A DNA stretch of 64,000 nt from Micrasema longulum. Taxonomy: Eukaryota > Arthropoda > Insecta > Trichoptera > Brachycentridae. Below the pieces are notes generated by a model. The model worked only from the letters and a program-made list of their open reading frames with translations. It searched no databases and was not told the origin of the DNA. The stretch covers positions 1-64,000 of the forward strand of contig JAGVSM010004563.1 of the NCBI GenBank assembly GCA_022494885.1, written 5' to 3'. The translations under genes and the position numbers were made by a program. Of the stretch, positions 55,605 through 64,000 are shown one piece after another; position 1 is the stretch's first letter, and each line of letters starts with the position of its first letter.

Positions 55605-58229
55605 GTATGGCATTACTATTTAAATTTTATTTTTTGTACATGATGTTGATTGTACATTCGCAACCTTATTGCGGAATGGCAATTTCTTCCAGCCAACCGA
55701 TAAAATAAATGTTTTATTTCAATAATTCATCTTGCAAAACATATTTTATTTATTTAATTTTACAATACGCCCAAGGGGCATTTACAAATAATATACAAGT
55801 AAGTACAAACATAGTGCGTAAAAATTTAAAAGATAAACAACGCTTTTTTGTGTACATTTAGAAACAATAAGAAGCATACTGCCATGCAAAATAAAAAGTA
55901 AAACTTTACATAGTAAAAAAGAAAAAAAAAAAAAATGGATATAAGAAAAGTAATTGAAATAAAAAGCAAATTCTAAATAACTTGTAAAGAATTCAAACAA
56001 AAAATAAATACATTTACATATACTTATAAGTTTTAAAAAAAATGGTATCAACAAATTATTGTTAAAAACAAATAATGAAAATTAGTTAACAGTAAGTATA
56101 AATGTGAAAATAATATAATATACGGTACACGAAAATATTTGACAAATTAATATCAGAAAGAGATAAGATAATAATAATCCACATCAAAAACAGAGAAAGA
56201 ATTGTATGAAAAAGAAAGTTTTATTACAACATATTGAATAGAAAATAAAAATTAAAAGGCTAAAAAACAATATAAATAATTGTATTTATATGCGCGTTTT
56301 AAAACACACATTTTTCTCTTATACTCGGTAGTTTCTATAAGTAATAAAATCTTATTTTATATCGAACTAGCTGACCCGACAGACGTTGTCCTGTCCGAAC
56401 GTTGGCTTGCCTCGGGAAAATACTTTTTATTGGTAAGTAGGTACCTAGGTACTTGTTTATGGTTGAATTCCAAAACATAAAATAAATATTTTTCAAAAAT
56501 ATAGAATTCTTTTTGCAAACGTCAAACTCCAATCGGCAACTAGGCAACGCCTGAAAATGTTATTTTTTCAATTTCTATGAAAAAATAACATTTTCCTAGT
56601 ATGTAGGTGAAATAATTCAATTAGATGAATCTCACCCGCATAAATAAAGGTTTCAGCTCGTTAACTTCACAAACATCACCAGATGAAAGAATTGAAGGAA
56701 TACAGATGTTCAAATATAGGCAGAATGGTGAATGTTACACAGTGTGTAAAGTGGCCACTTAAGCCAGCCATTGACAGGTCATAAGCCCTGTAGATGCCTA
56801 GACTTCTATATTACCTTCTCTTAAATGTTCTTCATCTCTGTTGTAATATGTTAACTTTTATTTATGTTTTTTTTCCTTCTCTTTTTTGTACTTCAATTAA
56901 CAACCTTACATATAATTACTCCACTACTTCGGGAACTACACTGGCTACGTTTTCTACAGAGGGTCGAATACAAACTCTGTCGGCTTATGTATAAGTCACT
57001 GCGCAACTCTGCTCCGGAATATCTAAGGGAACTCTGCACTCCAGGTGAACTGGCTGACAGGCGTCTCACGCTTAGATCGGCTACGTCTACGGCGAGAGGA
57101 AAAGTTATTGTACCTCTACGCAAACAGCGCACTAAATTTAGTGAACGCGCATTTGCGGTCGCAGGCCCTATGGCATGGAATGCTCTCCCAGCAGAGGTGC
57201 GAGGCTGTGAAAGTGAAGTGATGTTTCGGAAAAAAACTTAAAACCCACTTATCCTCTAAATCATTTGAATAAATCCGTAGCATGTGACAACAAAATAAAT
57301 TATTTTAATTAAACTACAAATTTTAAAGAATCACTATGTAAAGCGCCCTTGAGGTATTTTGTTACGAAAATGGCGCTATATAAGTTATCCATAATAATAA
57401 TAATACTTTATAATATGGAAACTTCGTTGGTCCATTAGATTTAAGTCTAACTGTGTAAAATATAAAACTTTGTAACTGTACTGTATTTTTTGTAAATAAA
57501 ATAAAATAAATAAATAAGTGGGCGATATCAGATGAGTTCTAGACCAGATCAGTTAAAACCTAGCTCCTGTAAAAAATTATGCATTATGTAACTGAAATGG
57601 CTCAAAATTAGACAGCGGAGAGACTATCACTCCCTCTCACTTCTGTTCAATGTACTTCATAGTCCTAACGCTCCTATATACCTGCGTGAAAAATTTCAAC
57701 GCTTATCAGTTCATGGTTTACCCCTTCGTTCTACTTCTCGAGGGACTCTCTTAATACCCATCCACAATTCCTCTTTCTTCTCTAACTCATATAGTGTCCA
57801 TGCGGCTCCACTGTGGAATCATCTCCCATCCACTATCAGAGATGTTACTACATTATCTCTGTTTAAATCACGTCTGAAGAAACATCTCCTTTCTCTTCCT
57901 TAATCTTTCCTTTTTCCTCTTTTTTCCTTTTTCCCATTGAGTAATAGTTTTGATTTAAGGTAATTTATAAACAAATACGTTTATTTCTATTTTTATATAT
58001 CTTTAGCTTTTTAATATTTTTTTTCTGTTGAATATGTTCTGTAACTTGAATTATAAAAATAAAACTTTTATTTCATTGGTTGGTTGGAAGAAATTGCCAT
58101 TTGGCAATCAGCCCGCCAATGTACAAATAACATTATGTACAAAATGTCAAATAAATATCCCATCACTCCTTAGGTTTAAGAAACTTTTGCTGAACAAGCT
58201 CTAATCTTGCAATGTATTGTAATTTTCAG
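55605..58229 (+). other. Gene D intron 2 with LINEs and a foldback
   Basis: 55620-56330 is mostly AT-rich LINE 3' debris. 56535-56860 is a reverse family F copy. 56880-57420 (plus) is an L2/CR1-like LINE end (LHWLRFLQRVEYKLCRLMYK, ERAFAVAGPMAWNALPAEVR) with an (AAT)n tail. 57610-58150 (plus) is a LINE end like that at 37240. Confidence 0.65.
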
Positions 58230-58342
58230 TTGACGAATAGACGAAGTTCGAGACTGATCAAGTCTGAAGTCTTGCACCTGGGTTCAGATCACTATGATGT
58301 TCCGTCTTCTCCCAACATAAGTGTTCTGATACTGCCGTCCAA
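58230..58342 (+). CDS. Gene D exon 3: linker
   Basis: After the acceptor AATTTTCAG it codes 37 residues plus two bases: LTNRRSSRLIKSEVLHLG, then DHYDVPSSPNISVLILPSK. The donor is CCAA/GTAAGT in phase 2. The next exon supplies the one base needed (AA/G, Lys). LIKSE fits a sumoylation-type motif (IKSE). No domain is recognised. Confidence 0.7.
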
Positions 58343-58359
58343 GTAAGTGTGTCCGTCCA

Positions 58360-58760
58360 AATAGATAAAGGAATTAATTATCAACAATGTTTGATTATGT
58401 CCAAATGCTTGCAGACTGGCTGGATTTCCTCCCTAAGGAGCTGTTCGTATTTAAATTTATTTCAACAGAGAGGGAAAAAGCTTTTGAGAAGGGAATATGG
58501 AAGTCTAGGCATTTACAGGGCTTATGACCTGTCATCGGCTGGTGGTTTCAGCTCTTTTACTTCACAAAAGTCAACAGATGGAAGAGTTGAGGAAATGTGG
58601 ATGTTCAAACATGGGCAGAATGGTGAATGTTACACAGTGTGTAAAGTGGCCACTAAAACCAGCCAATGACAGGTCCTTAAGCCTATGAAGTACCTAGACT
58701 TCCATATTCCCTTCTCAAAACTTTTCCCTCTCTGTTGAAATAAAATTTAGAAATATGAAT
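58360..58760. repeat. Foldback family F element
   Basis: The left arm (TTTCAACAGAGAGGGAAAAA, GACCTGTCATCGGCTGGT) and reverse arm (AGTGGCCACTAAAACCAGCC, TTTCCCTCTCTGTTGAAATA) enclose a shortened centre. It starts within 20 bp of the exon 3 donor. Confidence 0.75.
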
Positions 58761-58819
58761 TAATTATCATTTATGTTTTAAAGCATTACCTTTGTGGTCA
58801 GACATTTTAAAACTAGTAT

Positions 58820-59670
58820 TTAATAAACATATTACAACAGAGATGAAGAACATTAAAGAAAGACAATATAGAGTCTAGACATCTGAGCATGACAATCAAC
58901 AAACAGTTGTTACTACTACTAATGTCTTGTCTGTCTTTAATTATTTATATTCCTTCAATTCTTTCATCTATTGATGTTTGTGAAGTTAAAGAGCTAAAAC
59001 CTTTATTTATGCGGGTGATATTCATCTAATTGAATTATTTCACCTACATACTAGGCAACGCCTGAAAATATTATTTTTTTCAATTTCTATACTTCTTCTT
59101 GGACCAGGTAATTTATCAACAATATTTTGAGTTTGTCCAAATTTTTGTAGACAAAGACTGGATTCAACTCCCTGGGGAGCTGTTTATATTAACATATTAC
59201 AACAGAGATGAAGAACATTTAAGAAAAGGTAATATTATAGAAGTCTAGGCATCTACAGGTATTACAACTCAAAATATTGTTGATAAATTACCTGGTCCAT
59301 GAAGAAGTATACAAATTGAAAAAATAACATTTTCAGGCGTTGCCTAGTATGTAGGTGAAATAATTAAACTAGATGAATCTCACCCGCATAAATAAAGGTT
59401 TCAGCTCTTTAACTTCACAAACATCAACAGATGAAAGAATTGAAGGAATATAGATGTTCAAATATAGGCAGAATGGTGAATGTTACACAGTGTGTAAAGT
59501 GGCCACTTAAACCAACCATTGACAGGTCATAAGCCCTGTAGATGCCTAGACTTCTATATTACCTTCTCTTAAATGTTCTTCATCTCTGTTGTAATATGTT
59601 AATATAAACAGCTCCCCAGGGTTGAATCCAGTCCTTGTCTACAAAAATTTGGACAAACTCAAAATAATGT
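58820..59670. repeat. Two foldback family F copies in gene D intron 3
   Basis: 58826-59100 and 59110-59270 are forward pieces. 59270-59670 is a near-complete reverse copy ending GGTTGAATCCAGTCCTTGTC and TTTGGACAAACTCAAAATAA. The pieces pair with each other over long stretches. Confidence 0.7.
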
Positions 59671-59679
59671 TAATAAATA

Positions 59680-61061
59680 TTATTATACGAGCTGAACTTG
59701 GCAATGCATTGTTAATTTTAAGTATGAAATAATTTCTAGCCTAGTATTAAGTTTTTATTATATTTGTCAAGTACTGATTTTACATTTTCCATACTGGCAA
59801 CTCATATAAGACTGTAAATATTCATTTCCTTCCCAAATCCTTCCTATTTCAAAATTCTTGTTGCTTCTACCGTTCTGTGAGAAAGTCACATGTGAAAAAA
59901 ATTAAATATTTCTGAAGAAAAAAACATATCAAAATTTAAAATAATGGTCAATAATGATAAACAATTTATAAATTAAATATATTTGCAATGTTATTATTAG
60001 AACACACATAACAATATGTATGATATGTGTGCCCTACTTTAAGATTTAAATAAATAAATAAATAAAATTCACCTCTCTGATAAATCTTTATCATGTAACG
60101 TAGAACTAATATTGACTCCATATATATGTTCGGCATACTAAATGGTATAATCGATGTTCCATCATTACTGGGACAAGTAAAATTCAATATTCCGACTCGT
60201 AGATTGAGAAACAATGAAGTACTGTTCATCGATCAGCATAAACAAACTATGGCCTAAATTCTCCAATGACCCGCCTTTGTCGTATTGTTAACTCAAGACA
60301 AGATCATCTGGACTTTTTTGGTTTAAGTTTACAACGATTTAAACGAGCACTAAATAAATAGTCCAGATCTTGTCTCGATGTCCCTTATGTTTGTCAATGC
60401 TTCTTTCTTTTTTCTTTAAATGTTTTAAACTACTCTTTTATTTGTAATATTTAAACCTTATAAATTGTATACATGGACAATGTCCGTTAATAAATAAATA
60501 AATAAATAAATCATATACAAAGTTTTAATTTTCATATGTTTATATTTGTAAAAATAAAATAAAGTGTTCAGTAGACTCAAATCAATGTTTAATTTCTAAC
60601 TAATTCTAAGTTTAAATATGGAGTTCTACAAAATAAACACCAAATCAATCAATAAATAATAATACACTAGCAGCTATGAAGCTGATGCGTGTATATCAAG
60701 TGTACATGGTTATTAAACATTATATTCTGCCATTGATTGAGAGTTACGCCTCGCATAACATCACATAGTACGCTAAATCTTGTCTCGGAAGGGCGCTGCT
60801 CAACACCAAAGTATCCTATATCCTCTCCTCTCCTCGCAGAGCGTTTTACTGCTGCCTCTTTGCTGCCAGTCCGTCTACCGCGTGACCAGTTCTTCTCCTC
60901 TTCGCCGCTAGGAAGCTGCCGGCGCGATAGCTACTATCACGTGATCCGCAGTATTAGCGTTCACAGCTCTTCAAAACGCTCGTAATATTATGCGGAGGAG
61001 GCGAGCAGAGTGATGATTGATTGTTGATGGCATTTGGTGAATGGACATTGTTGTTTTCCAG
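59680..61061 (+). other. Gene D intron 3, distal part
   Basis: 60090-60520 (plus) is the LINE 3' end also found reversed at 4720-5275, with a (TAAA)n tail. 60640-61020 is a GC-richer stretch with no recognised repeat or exon. An 82-codon frame at 60737-60985 there is unsupported. Confidence 0.5.
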
Positions 61062-61161
61062 GTTGGAAGACGGTTCCTTCGAAAGCGATTCTGGACATGC
61101 GGACTATGACGATGGTGCGTTAGAAACTCTCAAAGAGGAGCTGCCTTGTGATGAAGTCAAG
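61062..61161 (+). CDS. Gene D exon 4: acidic linker
   Basis: The acceptor is TTTTCCAG. The first base completes Lys, then 33 residues follow: LEDGSFESDSGHADYDDGAL, ETLKEELPCDEVK. The donor is AAG/GTAAGA in phase 0. Strongly acidic, like the front part of gene C's 41063-41310 exon. Confidence 0.8.
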
Positions 61162-61179
61162 GTAAGAAAATACTCTTTT

Positions 61180-61560
61180 ATATTTAAATTTGTCGCAACA
61201 GAGAGGGAAAACATTTTTGAGAAGGGAATATGGGAGTCTAGGCATTTACAGGGCTTATGACCTGTCATTGGCTGGTTTAAGTGGACACTTTACACACTGT
61301 GTAACATTCACCATTCTGCCTTTGTTCGAACATCCATATTTCTTCAATTCTGCCGACTGTTGATTTTAGCCAAGTTAAAGAGCTGAAACCTTTATTGTCG
61401 CGAAGAGATACATCTGACTGAATTATTTCACATTCTGAAAACAATTTTCTGAATTGTCCAAAACAATTTTCCGAATTGTCCGAAACAATTTTCCGAATTG
61501 TCCGAAACAATTTTCCGAATTGGACCAACTCAAAACATTGCAGCATTGTCAAGGACTGGC
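61180..61560 (+). repeat. Foldback family F copy followed by a 22-bp tandem repeat
   Basis: 61193-61440 is a forward family F copy (TCGCAACAGAGAGGGAAAAC). From about 61440 to 61525 a 22-bp unit (CCGAATTGTCCGAAACAATTTT) repeats about four times. It is partly palindromic. The family's expected TTTTGAGT ending is replaced by GACCAACTCAAAACATTG. Confidence 0.75.
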
Positions 61561-61828
61561 CAGGACTCGCGAGGGAAGTGCGCGCGCAGCTAGCTCTTTA
61601 TTGGCTAGCCCAACATTTCAGGGCTGTCCACATTTTTGTAAAGGAATAACGAGAATTATTTCTGAAAAGTACATAGCTAGCATATGCCGAGGTTCCTATT
61701 CTATCTAGATATCAAGGTCCCAGTCCAAATGCCGCTAGATTTTTGCTACGCGACGTTACGTCGACACCAAAGCCAAATTAAAATTTCTATGAGAAAGCTG
61801 TATTTTGATTCATAATTATCTTTTACAG

Positions 61829-62050
61829 GAAGAAAAAACCGACGCTGCCGGTGGAACTCCGCTGACACCGGAAATGTTGAGAAAAAAGGTAAAAAGCAAA
61901 AAGAGGAAAAAACATAAAATCAAAAAAAGAAAAGAGAAAAAGGAAAAATACCTCGAATTGGAACCGGAAAATGCAAGAAATGAGGAAACAAGACCGGAGC
62001 AAGAGAAGCGCGTTAGCAAACGCATGGTCCTGGAGACTGATGAATACACG
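61829..62050 (+). CDS. Gene D exon 5: lysine-rich linker
   Basis: After the acceptor TTTTACAG it codes 74 residues in phase 0: EEKTDAAGGTPLTPEMLRKK, the basic run KSKKRKKHKIKKRKEKKEK, then EPENARNEETRPEQEKRVSK, ending LETDEYT. The donor is ACG/GTAAGG. The basic run is a likely nuclear localisation signal. It is equivalent in character and position to the basic part of gene C's 41063-41310 exon. Confidence 0.82.
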
Positions 62051-62059
62051 GTAAGGAAT

Positions 62060-63357
62060 AATTTTATGCAAAGGGATTAGTAACTGAACTCCATCCCTGT
62101 TGTAATTTGTTAATCTTAATTTATTTCATTTCTACACTTTATTTTGGGGTATGGGCACGCACTCTCGCCGCATTTTTACCACTAACAACGCCGCGCAAGA
62201 CACGCCGGAACTGCCCGGCGTCGGCACGATCGCCAGAATCTGTGTGTGCCCGGTCTGCTTCGGTTCAGTTGGCTTTTGCTCTCTCTTTCTAAAACTTACA
62301 AATACCCACATTGTGAAAATTCGTGTCTCGGTTAATTCATTCAGTGTTTTACTTAATTTAATCACATCTTGTATTCATCATATTATCCATTAAATCTCAG
62401 AACAATGTAAGTAAATCTTTCATTTAATTTCACACAACCTTTCAACGAAACTGCGGTTAGTCAAACCAACCATTTCATTTTAACAAAAGATTTCGCTACA
62501 GGTGCATAGGGCATATTGCCTTAAGGCAATTACTTCCTACCGTCCCAAACCGTTCAGTTTGAGAAATTACAAGTACATGGACATATTCTAAGGAACTATA
62601 TTTTATCTTGTAATTTTATACAAAATTAAAAACAAAAATTATCAATAACACTATACTATGAGTAGAGGAGATGCGAAGGAAAGAAGAAGAAGGAACAAGT
62701 CAAATATTTAGATAGTGACATTTCAATCTTGATTTAAATGTAAATAAAGAAGGGGCGTCTCTAATGTTAGTGCGTAGATTATTCCACAATTGAGCAGCTA
62801 CTACTGTGAAAGAAGAGGCAAGAAAATTAGAGCGGTGAAAGGGTATTAAAAGTGTTCTCTCATTACTAGAACGAAGAGATAATCGAATATAGAACCAATA
62901 TAGAATGAATAATGACTCCCTAGAGAGTGAAATCCAGTCTTTAAGTCAAATTATCAAACTGATAAACTCAAAATATTGTCAACAATGTTTGAGTATGTCC
63001 AAATGCTTGCAGACTGGCTGGATTTCCTCCCTAGGGAGTTATTCTTATTTAAATTTATTGCAACCGAGAGCTTAAATGCCTAGACTTCCATATTCCCTTC
63101 TCAAAAATGTTTTTCCCTCGCGGTAAATTTAAATCAAAATATTGTGTTTAAACTGATGCGTAAATGAATGGAGGAATACTGGAAATAACCCAGAATTTGT
63201 TATATTTATGGAGAGATTACAGTTATTAGATGCGATGTGTTCTACACATCACCGGGAAGGGAGAGTTAAATAAGATGACCAAAAACTCGACACGTTTAGG
63301 TGGCTGTGGTGGTGGTTCAAGTTCTAGCCAACCGACCGACGATGATTCTGTTCGCAG
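62060..63357 (+). other. Gene D intron 5
   Basis: 62135-62330 is a GC-rich stretch of unknown nature. 62505-62930 (minus) is a LINE 3' end like 54776-55055. 62935-63130 carries family F pieces (GCAGACTGGCTGGATTTCCT, TGCCTAGACTTCCATATTCC). No other exon was seen. Confidence 0.5.
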
Positions 63358-63540
63358 GTGATCCGGCTCAGCTTACAAGAGGTGAACGAGGAAAGAGACA
63401 AGGCTCTCAGCGGCGCCAAATATCAGCAGGCTCCTTACAAATGCGAGGACTGCGTCAAGGGTTTCAACTACCCGGACGTGTGGGAGAAGCACAGAGCTAA
63501 GCATACCGGGCCCGGGGAGCAGTGCTCGCTTTGCAAGCAG
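63358..63540 (+). CDS. Gene D exon 6: first zinc finger and start of the next
   Basis: After the acceptor TTCGCAG it codes 61 residues in phase 0: VIRLSLQEVNEERDKALSG, then a C2H2 finger (YKCEDCVKGFNYPDVWEKH, RAKH) and the start of a second (QCSLCKQ). The donor is CAG/GTACAC in phase 0. The second finger must finish in an exon beyond or near the window end. This places gene D in the same ZAD-linker-finger architecture as gene C. Confidence 0.85.
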
Positions 63541-63551
63541 GTACACAAATT

Positions 63552-64000
63552 TGTCATTCCAAACACGCGAACAAAGAAGTAATAATGATCTCCCGTACAA
63601 AACAATCAAAACTCTGCCTGTTCGGGGACTTCTGTGGCTTTGCATCATTTTGGAACAAGTTAATAGTAATACATTCAAGTTTCCTCTCAAACATAACCAT
63701 AATACACGCTTCACGTCTAATGGTGGCTTGGCAGTACCAAAAGCATGTAATAAGTATGGAAATTAGAACGAATTAGAAAATGTAAATACATATTTATTAC
63801 ATTAAGGAATATTTTAAAAATATCTTATTACTCAATTGTACAATCTTTGTTACAATATGGTATTGTAGGATGGGGTGGTGCATACGCCAATATATTAAAC
63901 CCTCTTAAAATGGTACAAAGATAGCCTCAACATTACCGTCGTTATACCGTCTCTCTATGAACCGATGAAGATTGCATTTGTGATTGCCCCAAGGAACCTG
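63552..64000 (+). mobile_element. LINE C-terminal fragment beside the exon 6 donor
   Basis: Starts about 11 bp after the exon donor. It codes REQRSNNDLPYKTIKTLPVR, then GLLWLCIILEQVNSNTFKF and NHNTRFTSNGGLAVPK, matching 9135-9512 in the opposite orientation. A different LINE frame (LYNLCYNMVL) follows to the window edge. Confidence 0.7.

Noticed and set aside
60737..60985. 82-codon frame in a GC-richer stretch of gene D intron 3
   Set aside because: No domain, no splice sites in phase with exons 3 and 4, and exons 3 and 4 already join in frame without it.

Overview
This is an AT-rich animal nuclear region, most likely from an insect and plausibly a moth or butterfly. Three things point that way. 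Two genes begin with a ZAD-type zinc-finger-associated domain, an arthropod hallmark. All the host genes carry short introns-and-exons C2H2 zinc-finger arrays. The rest is packed with non-LTR retrotransposon fragments, tRNA-derived SINEs, hAT- and P-like DNA transposons and foldback repeats. There is no sign of bacterial, organellar or CRISPR content. The species cannot be named from the sequence.

Left third (1-23000): a young cluster of duplicated C2H2 genes. An 82-codon acidic exon with three sumoylation-type motifs occurs three times: minus strand at 1-134 (cut by the window edge), plus strand at 4195-4441 (gene A) and plus strand at 15730-15976 (gene B). In A and B it is followed, after an intron of 2.7 or 3.5 kb, by one long terminal exon coding 13 or 14 fingers (7138-8279 and 19440-20662). 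Splice phases match in both genes. A decayed third finger array lies at 20783-22330. The copies at 1-134 and in gene A form an inverted duplication with arms of about 1.65 kb. Each copy has since received different insertions, including a 2200-bp hAT element, a truncated LINE inside that hAT, SINEs and foldbacks.

Middle (23000-31500): mostly transposon debris, with one possible single-exon membrane-protein gene (23235-23822, minus). It also holds a P-element-like relic carrying a broken THAP exon, next to a 1259-bp hAT element.

Right half (31500-64000): two ZAD C2H2 genes arranged head to head. Gene C runs on the minus strand from a ZAD exon at 47784 down to 31566, with 12 fingers spread over small exons that splice in phase. 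Gene D runs on the plus strand from 52850 past the window end, and six exons are visible, all in phase. Both have the order ZAD, acidic stretch, lysine-rich stretch, fingers, so they look like diverged paralogues. Their introns are filled with LINE 3' ends and with one abundant foldback family in several subtypes.

All the recognisable host genes look like sequence-specific DNA-binding nuclear proteins. Nothing here shows their targets. The most unusual signals are the near-identical first exon set in diverged flanks, the exact three-finger duplication in gene B, the THAP-bearing P-like family, the tRNA-to-LINE chimeric repeats, and the foldback family that populates the ZAD-gene introns.
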